From positions 1 through 24,815 of the forward strand of contig JAZQBE010000030.1 in assembly GCA_045545575.1 (NCBI GenBank): a stretch of 24,815 bases of DNA, written 5' to 3'. This DNA is from Shuttleworthia sp045545575. GTDB taxonomy: Bacteria; Bacillota; Clostridia; Lachnospirales; Lachnospiraceae. The stretch's first letter is position 1, and every line of letters begins with the position of its first letter. The position numbers and the translations under genes are program-made. Shown here piece by piece: positions 15,298 to 23,180 of the stretch. The notes beneath the pieces were generated by a model. It worked only from the letters and a program-made list of their open reading frames with translations, had not been told where the DNA came from and made no database searches.

Positions 15298-16847
15298 TAT
15301 CGGTCTCCAAGATTTATAAATACGTTCGAAAGACTGCCGACAAGATCGCCGGCTGTCATGGCATCCGCGCCATAGACTTCTTTTGCGCGTGCGCCGGCCC
15401 GGGCGTGAATTGCCGCGGCACATGCCGCGCAGAAGGCGGCGTCGTCTGTGCCGCGCCCGTATAGCCGCGCGAACACGGCTCCGGCGATGCCGGCGAGCAC
15501 GTCTCCGCTTCCGGCCGTGGCCATGCCGTCGTTTCCGTTGGGTTCATAATAGCGGACCGTTCCGTCCGAGATCACGGAAACAGCGTCTTTTAACAGCAGA
15601 ACGGCACCGGAAGACGCAGCGTAATCCGAAGCGGCGCGGCCGATCTGCTCGTGCAGAACAGCAACAGGCGTGCCGGTCAGTGCGTGCATTTCGCCCAGAT
15701 GCGGTGTCAGAATGCGCGGTCCGGCGGCGGTTCGCAGATCTTCCTCATCCGCCGCGACAAGCCGGATGGCGTCGGCGTCGATGATGACCGGCTGGTCCGC
15801 AAAGGTAAGCACGGCGGAAAGAAAGGTGCGCGAACGCTCCGAAAGGCCGATGCCCGGACCGATGACGACCGCGTCTGCCCACGACAGGGCGTCTGACAGC
15901 TTCATCAGAGAATCCTTCGCGTCAAAAAAGCCGGCTTCCGGACGGTCCGCGAAGGTGTCGCACATTGCCTCGGGCAGCGCCTGCATCAGGCTGCCGCGGT
16001 TGGCCTCGTGCGTAAAGACACGCACCATCCCGCAGCCGCTGCGAAGGGCCGCGGACGCACACAGAACAGCTGCACCGCAGACATCTTCGCTTCCGGCGAT
16101 GACAAGGACCTTTCCGAAGGTTCCCTTGTTGCCGCCTCCATCGCGCGCAAAAGCCTGCGCAAGATCGCTGTCGTCAAGACACCGGCCGAAGGCTTCCTGC
16201 CCGCACATGGAAAGGGATGCGAGGCCGATGGGATCGCAATGAACACGGCCGCAGTACTGCGTGCCGGGATACAGCAGGTGACCGGGCTTTAGGTACTGCA
16301 TGGTCACGGTACAGTCACAGTGTACGGCGGTGCCGAGCAGTGCGCCGGTGTCGGCGGAAATCCCGCTGGGAATATCCACGGCGATTTTCACGCCGTCTGC
16401 TCTCGCGTCAAGATCCGAAAGAACGTCAGCCATCCGTCCCTCGACGGGACGGGTGAGCCCTGTGCCGAACAGCGCGTCGATATAGACGTCACAGTCGGGA
16501 AGACGGTCATTCTCGGAGAGAACGGGAACCGGAAACCGGGAAAGAATGTCTGCCTGGGCCCGGCAGGACGGCGATATGCGCTCTTTCGTGCCGAAGGCCT
16601 GGACGGTGACGTTCCAGCCCGCCTCCGAAAGAATCCGGGCACAGGCATAGCCGTCGCCGCCGTTGTTGCCCCATCCGCACAGAATCCCGCAGGACGGTAC
16701 CTTCCGGCAGGCGGGCCTATAGTGCTCGACACATTCGCAGACGCGAAGGGCGGCCCGCTCCATCAGGACCGCGGAAGGAATGCCAAGCGTGTCGATGGTC
16801 CAGGCATCCACGGCTTTGGATGCCGCACTGTCAAGAAGAGGGATCAT
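15297..16847 (-). CDS. nnr: Bifunctional NAD(P)H-hydrate repair enzyme (epimerase plus ADP-dependent dehydratase)
   Basis: The 516-residue fusion repairs NADH and NADPH damaged by hydration. The N-terminal YjeF_N epimerase domain (about 1-220) interconverts R and S hydrates and shows GWGNNGGDGYACAR (58-71), DALFGTGL (124-131) and DIPSGISADTG (158-168). The C-terminal ribokinase-like dehydratase (about 230-515) restores the S form using ADP; visible there are KGTFGKVLVIAGS (241-253), GPGIG (330-334), TPHLGEMHAL (381-390) and the catalytic loop NGNDGMATAGSGDVLAG (437-453). The start overlaps the rex stop by 4 bases (ATGA), and GAAGG lies 9 bases upstream. Its neighbour rex senses the NADH/NAD ratio, a suggestive link. 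Confidence 0.97.
   Translation of the reverse strand: MIPLLDSAASKAVDAWTIDTLGIPSAVLMERAALRVCECVEHYRPACRKVPSCGILCGWGNNGGDGYACARILSEAGWNVTVQAFGTKERISPSCRAQADILSRFPVPVLSENDRLPDCDVYIDALFGTGLTRPVEGRMADVLSDLDARADGVKIAVDIPSGISADTGALLGTAVHCDCTVTMQYLKPGHLLYPGTQYCGRVHCDPIGLASLSMCGQEAFGRCLDDSDLAQAFARDGGGNKGTFGKVLVIAGSEDVCGAAVLCASAALRSGCGMVRVFTHEANRGSLMQALPEAMCDTFADRPEAGFFDAKDSLMKLSDALSWADAVVIGPGIGLSERSRTFLSAVLTFADQPVIIDADAIRLVAADEEDLRTAAGPRILTPHLGEMHALTGTPVAVLHEQIGRAASDYAASSGAVLLLKDAVSVISDGTVRYYEPNGNDGMATAGSGDVLAGIAGAVFARLYGRGTDDAAFCAACAAAIHARAGARAKEVYGADAMTAGDLVGSLSNVFINLGDR
15305..15308 (-). promoter_or_regulatory. Ribosome binding site deciding the alr start
   Basis: GGAG at the very end of nnr lies 7 bases before ATG 15297. 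The start overlaps the nnr stop as TAATG, implying termination-reinitiation. Confidence 0.7.
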
Positions 16848-17503
16848 AAATGACGGCCTTCTTTCATTGCATAAGACAGAGCCATGAGGCTGTCGGAAAG
16901 ATGTACGTTTTCAACGATCATATCCTGGAGCCCTTCGAGATCGTCGAGATCCACGTGGGCGAAATTCCACACGGCGCGGATGCCGAGCGCCTTGACCTTC
17001 CGGGCCATTTCGACGGCGCCGTCCTTCGGCAGCGTCAGCGCGACGATGTCCACGTCATGGGTGTTTAAGAACTCCTCGATCATCGAGGTGTCCATGATGG
17101 TCAGATTGTTGACAGAGCGGCCGACAAGCTCCGGATCGCGGTCGAACAGGCCGATCACGTTGAAGCCGCGGCGCTCGAAATTCCCGTATTTGGCCAAAGC
17201 CCGGCCGAGGTTGCCGGAGCCGATCACAATGATATTGTGGGTTTCGTCGAGCCCGAGAATCTTCGCGATTTCGTCATAAAGATAGGATACGTTATACCCG
17301 TAGCCCTGCTGGCCGAACCCGCCGAAATTATTCAGGTCCTGACGGATCTGGGACGCGGTCACATGCATGCGGTGACTCAGTTCCCGCGAAGAAATCCGTT
17401 CCACGCCCTCCGAAAGCAGGTCGCCGAGATACCGGTAATACCGCGGAAGCCGCCGAATGACGGCGGTCGATATGCGCTTGGTGCTCTTCTCATCCTGCAT
17501 CAT
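16844..17503 (-). CDS. rex: Redox-sensing transcriptional repressor Rex
   Basis: The 219-residue product has an N-terminal winged-helix DNA-binding domain (about 8-85, with ISTAVIRRLPRYYRYL and TASQIRQDLNNFGGFGQQGYGY) followed by a Rossmann domain with IGSGNLG (94-100) that binds NADH. Rex dimers repress fermentation and respiration genes when NAD+ is high and release DNA when NADH rises. The open frame begins at 17539, but GGAGG lies 9 bases before ATG 17503, giving the usual Rex length; a second ATG directly follows. The start overlaps the ABC-F gene by 14 bases. The ABC-F-rex neighbourhood matches the ydiF...rex region of Bacillus. I saw no obvious palindromic Rex operator in the window. 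Confidence 0.97.
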   Translation of the reverse strand: MMQDEKSTKRISTAVIRRLPRYYRYLGDLLSEGVERISSRELSHRMHVTASQIRQDLNNFGGFGQQGYGYNVSYLYDEIAKILGLDETHNIIVIGSGNLGRALAKYGNFERRGFNVIGLFDRDPELVGRSVNNLTIMDTSMIEEFLNTHDVDIVALTLPKDGAVEMARKVKALGIRAVWNFAHVDLDDLEGLQDMIVENVHLSDSLMALSYAMKEGRHL

Positions 17504-19433
17504 GTTCCAATTCCTCCGATAAGCGTTCCCACTCCTCATACATGGTTGTCAGCAGCTGTTTCAGGGATTCCTCCTGCTGATAGATCTCGTTCAGTTTTGC
17601 GGCGTCGGAAGCAATGACGGGATCCTCGTAGCGCAAAGAAAGCTCAGAAAGCTGCTCTTCCGCCCGCGCGATTTCCGTTTCCGTCTTTTCAAGGCGGTTC
17701 TGAAGTCTGCGCAGGGCGGCCTGCCGGCTCTTCTGCTGTTCCCAGTCTTTGCGGGCGTCAGTGGCGGATTCGGCGCCGGCAAAGCCGGACAGAACCGATG
17801 TGCCGACGGCTGCTGCCGATGCGGCTTCCGAGGCGCGCTGCCGGGCTTTTTCGGCGAGGTAATCCTCATATCCGCCGCGGTAATCCGTGAAGGCACCGTT
17901 TTCCAGCTCCAGGATGCGCGTCGCGATTTTGCGGATAAAATAGCGGTCATGCGACACAAAAAGAAGGGTGCCGGGAAAAGACAGCAAGGCGTCCTCGAGG
18001 ATTTCTTTTGTATCCATGTCCAGGTGGTTGGTCGGTTCGTCGAGGATCAGAAGATTCGCATCGGAAAGCACCAGCTTCAGCAGCGCTGCCCGTGCGCGCT
18101 CCCCGCCGGACAGGGCGCGGATGGGCTTGAATACGTCGTCACCGGTAAACAGGAAGCCCGCAAGCGCACTGCGGATCTGCGTTTCGGTAAACGTCGGATA
18201 AGCGTCGGAAATCTCCATAAAAACGGTCTTGTCATCCGACAGTCCCTGCTGGGCCTGGTCGTAGTAGCCGACTGTCAGCTGGGCGCCGAAGCGGATGTCG
18301 CCGCTGTCCGGAGCAAGGTCGCCGTGCAGAATCTTTAACAGGGTGGTTTTTCCCGTGCCGTTGTCTCCGATGACAGCGGCGCGTTCCTGCCGGGTGAGCA
18401 GAAAGGAAGTGTCCGAAAACAGTGTTCGTCCGTCGAATCCCTTGGTCAGATGCTCCACGCTTAACACGTCATTTCCGCTTCGCTCCCCGCCGGAAAAGGA
18501 CATGGTCAGGTGCGCGTTTGAAAAACGCGGCGTGTCGAGAAGCTCCATTTTGTCGAGCATCTTCTGGCGGCTGTCCGCCCGGCGGATGCTCTTCTCGCGG
18601 TTAAAAGAGCGCAGGCGGGCGATGACGGCTTCCTGATGTGCGATTTCGGCCTGCTGCTTTTCATATTCCCTGGCCAGCGTCAGCTCCCGCTCTTCCTTCT
18701 GGCGGACGTACTGGGTGTAGTTGCCGGGATAGACGTGGCACTGTCCGTAGGACAGATCCACCACGTGACCGCAGACTTTGTCCAGAAAATACCGGTCGTG
18801 GGCAACGACAAGCACGGCTTTGCGGTAGCCGGTCAGAAACCCCTCCAGCCATTCGATGGCGGAAAGATCCAGGTGGTTGACCGGCTCGTCAAGGATCAGA
18901 AGATCCGGCTTCGTCGCAAGCAGCCCGGCCAGGGCGGCCCGGGTGCGCTCTCCGCCGGAAAGCGCGGACAGCGGCTTGCCGAACTCTTCTTCCGAAAACG
19001 ACAGGCCCTTCAGGATGCCGGAAATCTCGCTGCGGAACGTATGCCCGCCGGCGCGGTCAAACTGCTCCGACAGCGATGTATATTCGGCAAACAGTTCATC
19101 GGAGGCGCCCTCCATCCGGCTTTCCAGATCCAGAAGTCTCGCTTCCATCGTCAGCAGGCGTTCGCAGGAAGAAAGGACATATTCGTAAACCGTAGAGCCG
19201 GTGACGTCCTTCGGGTGCTGTTCCAGATACCCGAAGGAAGCGCCCTTTGAAAACGATACCGTTCCGCTGTCGGCGGCCAGGTCACCGGTCAGAATCCGCA
19301 GAAGGGTCGTTTTTCCGGTGCCGTTGCTGCCGACGATGGCAAACTTCTGCCCGGGCTCCATGGAAAAGGTCACATCCGAAAGGATGCGGTTTTCTCCGAA
19401 TGATTTTTCGATGTGGCTGCAGGACAGAAGCAT
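17490..19433 (-). CDS. ABC-F family ATPase, YdiF-like ribosome-associated factor
   Basis: The 647-residue soluble protein has two ABC ATPase domains and no membrane segments. Domain 1: Walker A GSNGTGKTT (35-43), signature LSGGE (158-162), Walker B LLILDEP (178-184). Domain 2: Walker A GDNGTGKTT (356-364), LSGGE (441-445), Walker B LLILDEP (462-468). Between them (about 240-310) is the charged P-site tRNA interaction linker. The C-terminal tail (about 563-640) is a predicted coiled coil as in YdiF/Uup-type proteins. ABC-F proteins act on stalled or initiating ribosomes; some give antibiotic resistance, but nothing here marks it as a resistance factor. Domain 1 reads DEPVNHLD where most ABC-F proteins have DEPTNHLD. 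It starts directly after the icd stop; GGAGG is 5 bases upstream, inside the last icd codons. Confidence 0.94.
   Translation of the reverse strand: MLLSCSHIEKSFGENRILSDVTFSMEPGQKFAIVGSNGTGKTTLLRILTGDLAADSGTVSFSKGASFGYLEQHPKDVTGSTVYEYVLSSCERLLTMEARLLDLESRMEGASDELFAEYTSLSEQFDRAGGHTFRSEISGILKGLSFSEEEFGKPLSALSGGERTRAALAGLLATKPDLLILDEPVNHLDLSAIEWLEGFLTGYRKAVLVVAHDRYFLDKVCGHVVDLSYGQCHVYPGNYTQYVRQKEERELTLAREYEKQQAEIAHQEAVIARLRSFNREKSIRRADSRQKMLDKMELLDTPRFSNAHLTMSFSGGERSGNDVLSVEHLTKGFDGRTLFSDTSFLLTRQERAAVIGDNGTGKTTLLKILHGDLAPDSGDIRFGAQLTVGYYDQAQQGLSDDKTVFMEISDAYPTFTETQIRSALAGFLFTGDDVFKPIRALSGGERARAALLKLVLSDANLLILDEPTNHLDMDTKEILEDALLSFPGTLLFVSHDRYFIRKIATRILELENGAFTDYRGGYEDYLAEKARQRASEAASAAAVGTSVLSGFAGAESATDARKDWEQQKSRQAALRRLQNRLEKTETEIARAEEQLSELSLRYEDPVIASDAAKLNEIYQQEESLKQLLTTMYEEWERLSEELEHDAG
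17513..17517 (-). promoter_or_regulatory. Ribosome binding site deciding the rex start
   Basis: GGAGG inside the last codons of the ABC-F gene lies 9 bases before ATG 17503. The earlier in-frame start at 17539 has no such site. Confidence 0.7.
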
Positions 19434-20636
19434 TTATGCCTCCAGACGGCGGCGTACGGCACGGATAAAGGAAAGGGAATCAAGCGTTTTCACGTCGCTT
19501 AACGTGGTGATCAGCGCCAGATCCTTCGTCATCTCGCCGGCCTCGATGGTGTCGATGCAGGCTTTTTCGAGACGGTCCGCGAAGGCTTCCAGTTCCGGAA
19601 GTTCGTCGAGCTGCGCGCGTTTGCGCAGAGCACCGGACCAGGCAAAGATGGTCGCGACGGAGTTCGTGGAGGTCTCTTCGCCCTTCAGATAGCGGTAATA
19701 ATGGCGCTGAACGGTGCCGTGGGCGGCTTCGTACTCATAGCAGCCCAGTGGGGAAACCAGCACGGAGGTCATCATGGCCAGCGAGCCGAAGGCAGAGGAA
19801 ACCATGTCGCTCATGACGTCGCCGTCGTAGTTTTTGCAGGTCCAGATGAAGCCGCCTTCGGACTTCATGACCCGGGCGACCGCGTCGTCGATCAGCGTGT
19901 AGAAATAGGTGATGCCGGCCGCCTCAAAGGCCGCGCGGTATTCCCGTTCGTAGATTTCGGCGAAGATGTCTTTGAACGTGTGGTCGTACTGCTTGGAAAT
20001 CGTATCCTTCGTGGCAAACCACAGATCCTGCTTTACATCGAGGGCATAGCGGAAACTGCTGTGTGCAAAGCTTTCGATCGAAGCCGTCAGATTGTGCATG
20101 CCCTGCACAATGCCCGGGCCGTCAAAGGCGTGAACAAGCGTGCGTGTTTCGCTGCCGTCGTCGGCGGTGTAGACCAGCTCCACCCGTCCGGGACAGGGAA
20201 TTTTCATTTCGGAAGCCTTGTAGACGTCGCCGTAGGCGTGACGGGCGATGGTGATCGGCTTCTTCCAGCTGCGGACGGAGGGCTCGATGCCCTTCGCAAG
20301 AATCGGCGCGCGGAAAACCGTGCCGTCCAGGATCGCGCGGATCGTGCCGTTGGGGCTTTTCCACATCTCTTTCAGGCCGTACTCTTCCACGCGGGCGGCG
20401 TTGGGGGTGATCGTCGCGCACTTTACCGCGACGCCGTATTTCTTCGTCGCATTCGCCGCGTCGACGGTCACCCGGTCATCGGTTTCGTCGCGATGCTTTA
20501 ATCCGAGGTCATAGTATTCGGTCTTCAGATCCACAAAGGGCAGCAGAAGCTCATCTTTGATCATCTGCCACAGGATCCGGGTCATTTCATCGCCGTCCAT
20601 CTCCACGAGCGGCGTTTTCATTTCAATCAGGGACAT
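19434..20636 (-). CDS. icd: NADP-dependent isocitrate dehydrogenase, homodimeric eukaryotic-like type
   Basis: The 400-residue enzyme oxidises isocitrate to 2-oxoglutarate, producing NADPH and CO2. It belongs to the class of human IDH1/IDH2 rather than the E. coli Icd class: SPNGTIRAILDGTVFR (94-109) and ARHAYGD (131-137) supply the substrate arginines R100, R109 and R132, NYDGDVMSDM (269-278) supplies metal aspartates, and AHGTVQRHYYRYLKGEETSTNSVATIFAW (305-333) is the NADP-binding segment. Length is normal. AAAGGA lies 9 bases before the ATG; a second ATG at codon 6 is less likely. The gene follows leuS by 30 bases and abuts the ABC-F gene with no gap, so it is probably part of the leuS transcript. 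Confidence 0.96.
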   Translation of the reverse strand: MSLIEMKTPLVEMDGDEMTRILWQMIKDELLLPFVDLKTEYYDLGLKHRDETDDRVTVDAANATKKYGVAVKCATITPNAARVEEYGLKEMWKSPNGTIRAILDGTVFRAPILAKGIEPSVRSWKKPITIARHAYGDVYKASEMKIPCPGRVELVYTADDGSETRTLVHAFDGPGIVQGMHNLTASIESFAHSSFRYALDVKQDLWFATKDTISKQYDHTFKDIFAEIYEREYRAAFEAAGITYFYTLIDDAVARVMKSEGGFIWTCKNYDGDVMSDMVSSAFGSLAMMTSVLVSPLGCYEYEAAHGTVQRHYYRYLKGEETSTNSVATIFAWSGALRKRAQLDELPELEAFADRLEKACIDTIEAGEMTKDLALITTLSDVKTLDSLSFIRAVRRRLEA

Positions 20637-20666
20637 CCAAAACCGTCCTTTCAGTCGCAGGGGTTG

Positions 20667-23078
20667 TCAGGGGCGGATCACGATGTTGATGATCTTGCCG
20701 GGAACATAGATTTCCTTGACGATCGTGCCTTCCAGACGGCCGGAAACGGCCTCCTTCGCGGCCGTAAGGGCCGCGGCCTGATCGGCGTCCCGCGGAATGG
20801 AAACGACCGCGCGGGTTTTGCCGTTGATCTGGACCGGGACTTCGATCTCATCATCGATCAGTTTATCCGGATCATAGGTCGGCCAGCCGGAGGCAAAGAC
20901 ACTGCCTTCGTGTCCGAGCTGCTCCCAGAGCTCTTCCGCGATGTGGGGCGCAAAGGGCGCGAGCAGACGGACATAGACGGAAAGGGTTTCGCAGTCGACA
21001 CCCTCCTTCTGGGACAGGGCCACCAGCTTGTTGTTGTACTCCATAAAGCCGGAAATCACGGTGTTCAGCGCGAAGGATTCCAGACGCTGCGTGATATCGT
21101 GCACCAGACGGCTGCGCAGCCGGACGAGCTCGTCCGTTTCGGCCACGCCGCGGTCCTTGTTCTCCTGGACCAGACGCCAGAAGCGCGTCAGGAAGCGGTA
21201 GATGCCGTCGATGCCGCGGTCGTCCCACTCGGAATCGAGTTCCGGCGGACCGACAAACAGTTCATACATGCGCAGCGAATCGCAGCCGTAGTTTTCCACC
21301 AGGTCGTCCGGGGAAATGACGTTCCCCTTGGACTTGCTCATCTTGATGCCGTTTTTGCCTGTGATCATGCCCTGGTTGAACAGGCGGGTAAAGGGCTCGT
21401 CGAAATCGATGACACCGATATCGCAGAGGAACTTGGTGTAGAACCGGGAATACAGAAGGTGCAGAACGGCGTGCTCCACCCCTCCGATATACATATCCAC
21501 CGGAAGATACTTGTCCGCTTTTTCGCGGGAGACGAGCTCCTCGCTGTTCTTGCTGTCGACATAGCGAAGGAAGTACCAGGAGGATCCGGCCCACTGGGGC
21601 ATGGTATTCGTCTCGCGCTTCGCCGGCTTGCCGCAGCAGGGGCAGGTGGTGTTGACCCAGGAGTCGATGGCGGCCAGCGGGGATTCGCCGGTGCCGGTGG
21701 GCTCATAGGATTCCACGTCCGGAAGGAGCAGCGGAAGCTCCTCTTCCGGCACGGCGACCGGGCCGCAGTCCGGGCAGTGAACGATCGGAATCGGCTCGCC
21801 CCAGTAGCGCTGGCGCGAGAAGACCCAGTCGCGGAGCTTGTAGTTCACGGTCTTTTTGCCGCAGCCCATGGCTTCGACGATGGCGGGTGCTTCGGCCTTC
21901 AGATCGGCCGACTCTCTTCCGTTCCAGTCGCCGGAATTGATCATGATGCCGGAGGCCTCGGTATAGGCCTGCTGCATATCGGGATCTTCCTTTCCGTCCG
22001 GCGAAATGACCTGGATGATCGGAATATCGAATTTCTTTGCGAAGGCAAAGTCGCGGTCGTCATGGGCCGGCACGCACATGATGGCGCCGGTGCCGTAATC
22101 GGCAAGGACGTAATCGGACAGCCAGATCGGCAGCTTCGCGCCGTTCATGGGGTTGACGGCATAGGCGCCGGTAAAGACACCGGTCTTTTCCTTGTCCTGC
22201 AGACGGTCCACGGAGGAGCGCAGCGACGTCTGGTAGATATAGTCTTCCACAGCCGCGCGGCAATCGTCGGAGGCGATTTCCTTCGCGAGGGCGTGTTCGG
22301 GCGCAAGCACCATGAAGGTGGCGCCGTACAGGGTGTCGGGACGTGTGGTGTAGACCGTGATCTCGTCGCTGCGGCCGTCGACCTTAAACTGGACCTCGGC
22401 GCCGTAGCTCTTGCCGATCCAGTCGGTCTGCATCTTTTTCACCTTGGCCGGCCAGTCGAGACGGTCGAGGTCCGAAAGCAGGCGGTCCGCATAGGCGGTG
22501 ATTTTCAGCATCCACTGGTTCAGGTTCTTCTTCGTCACGTCACTGCCGCAGCGCTCGCATTTGCCGTTGACGACTTCTTCGTTCGCAAGGCCCGTCTTGC
22601 AGGAGGGACACCAGTTGATGGGCATTTCCTTCTGGTAGGCCAGGCCCTTTTCAAACATTTTCACGAAGATCCACTGGGTCCAGCGGTAGAACTCCGGATC
22701 CGTGGTGTTCACTTCCATATCCCAGTCGTATACCGCCGCGATCTGCTGGATCTGGCGCTTGATGTTGGCGATGTTTTCCGCGGTGGATTTGGCCGGATGC
22801 ACGCCCATCTTGATGGCGTAGTTCTCCGCCGGAAGGCCGAAGGCGTCCCATCCCATCGGGTGGATGAGATAATAGCCCTGCATCAGTTTATAGCGGCTCC
22901 AGACGTCGGAAATGACATAGCCGCGCCAGTGGCCGACGTGCAGACCGTTGCCCGACGGATACGGGAACATGTCGAGGCAGTAATACTTCTCTTTCGTTCC
23001 GTCGTTGACATTCACCGGATGCTCTTCCCAGAGATCATGCCATTTTTTTTCGATCTGCCGGTGATTGTAAGGTACCAT
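20667..23078 (-). CDS. leuS: Leucyl-tRNA synthetase
   Basis: This 803-residue class I synthetase attaches leucine to tRNA-Leu. The catalytic motifs are HVGH (47-50, the HIGH box, in PSGNGLHVGHWRGY) and KMSKS (579-583). The CP1 editing domain (about 220-415), which hydrolyses misacylated tRNA, retains TTRPDTLYGATF (244-255) and CVPAHDDRDFAFA (335-347). A zinc-finger-like insertion has CPSC (157-160) and CERC (174-177), and another cysteine set occurs at CPDC (435-438) and CPCC (479-482). The anticodon-binding domain and C-terminal domain are complete, ending in IVIRP. Length is close to other bacterial-type LeuRS of Bacillota. AAGGAGGAG lies 8 bases before the ATG. The 102-base leader is too short for a T-box and has no T-box sequence. 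Confidence 0.98.
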   Translation of the reverse strand: MVPYNHRQIEKKWHDLWEEHPVNVNDGTKEKYYCLDMFPYPSGNGLHVGHWRGYVISDVWSRYKLMQGYYLIHPMGWDAFGLPAENYAIKMGVHPAKSTAENIANIKRQIQQIAAVYDWDMEVNTTDPEFYRWTQWIFVKMFEKGLAYQKEMPINWCPSCKTGLANEEVVNGKCERCGSDVTKKNLNQWMLKITAYADRLLSDLDRLDWPAKVKKMQTDWIGKSYGAEVQFKVDGRSDEITVYTTRPDTLYGATFMVLAPEHALAKEIASDDCRAAVEDYIYQTSLRSSVDRLQDKEKTGVFTGAYAVNPMNGAKLPIWLSDYVLADYGTGAIMCVPAHDDRDFAFAKKFDIPIIQVISPDGKEDPDMQQAYTEASGIMINSGDWNGRESADLKAEAPAIVEAMGCGKKTVNYKLRDWVFSRQRYWGEPIPIVHCPDCGPVAVPEEELPLLLPDVESYEPTGTGESPLAAIDSWVNTTCPCCGKPAKRETNTMPQWAGSSWYFLRYVDSKNSEELVSREKADKYLPVDMYIGGVEHAVLHLLYSRFYTKFLCDIGVIDFDEPFTRLFNQGMITGKNGIKMSKSKGNVISPDDLVENYGCDSLRMYELFVGPPELDSEWDDRGIDGIYRFLTRFWRLVQENKDRGVAETDELVRLRSRLVHDITQRLESFALNTVISGFMEYNNKLVALSQKEGVDCETLSVYVRLLAPFAPHIAEELWEQLGHEGSVFASGWPTYDPDKLIDDEIEVPVQINGKTRAVVSIPRDADQAAALTAAKEAVSGRLEGTIVKEIYVPGKIINIVIRP

Positions 23079-23108
23079 GATGGTTGCTCCTCCTTTTACA
23101 GCAATACC

Positions 23109-23135
23109 GACCCGTCCCGAAAACGGGACGGAGTC
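23109..23135. promoter_or_regulatory. GC-rich hairpin in the leuS leader
   Basis: CCGTCCCG and CGGGACGG pair perfectly around a four-base loop (AAAA on plus, TTTT on the coding strand), and a further GAC/GTC pairing extends the stem past a one-base bulge. No T-tract follows in either direction. It could limit read-through from the decarboxylase operon, protect the leuS transcript or act in regulation; it is not a standard intrinsic terminator. Confidence 0.55.
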
Positions 23136-23159
23136 GGCTGTGCGTTGGTTTGAAATTTC

Positions 23160-23173
23160 CTGTTATAAAATTG
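23160..23173 (-). promoter_or_regulatory. 14-base AT-rich element in the leuS leader, identical to one ahead of uppP
   Basis: CAATTTTATAACAG on the minus strand lies just after the carboxyltransferase stop. TATAAC could be a -10 box for leuS, but no good -35 is visible at the usual distance. The identical copy is at 11815-11828. Confidence 0.35.
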
Positions 23174-23180
23174 ACCGGGA

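Noticed and set aside
15298..15423. Upstream extension of alr by 42 codons into nnr
   Set aside because: The added residues are Arg/Ser-rich and unlike Alr; the TAATG start with GGAG 7 bases upstream explains the gene.
17504..17539. Upstream extension of rex by 12 codons
   Set aside because: GGAGG is correctly spaced only for ATG 17503, which gives a standard Rex length.
20664..23153. 829-codon open frame on the plus strand opposite leuS
   Set aside because: It mirrors leuS almost exactly; its product is low-complexity and matches no family, whereas the minus frame is a complete LeuRS. GC-rich codon choice leaves antisense frames open.
23079..23180. T-box riboswitch for leuS
   Set aside because: The region is too short and lacks the conserved T-box antiterminator sequence.
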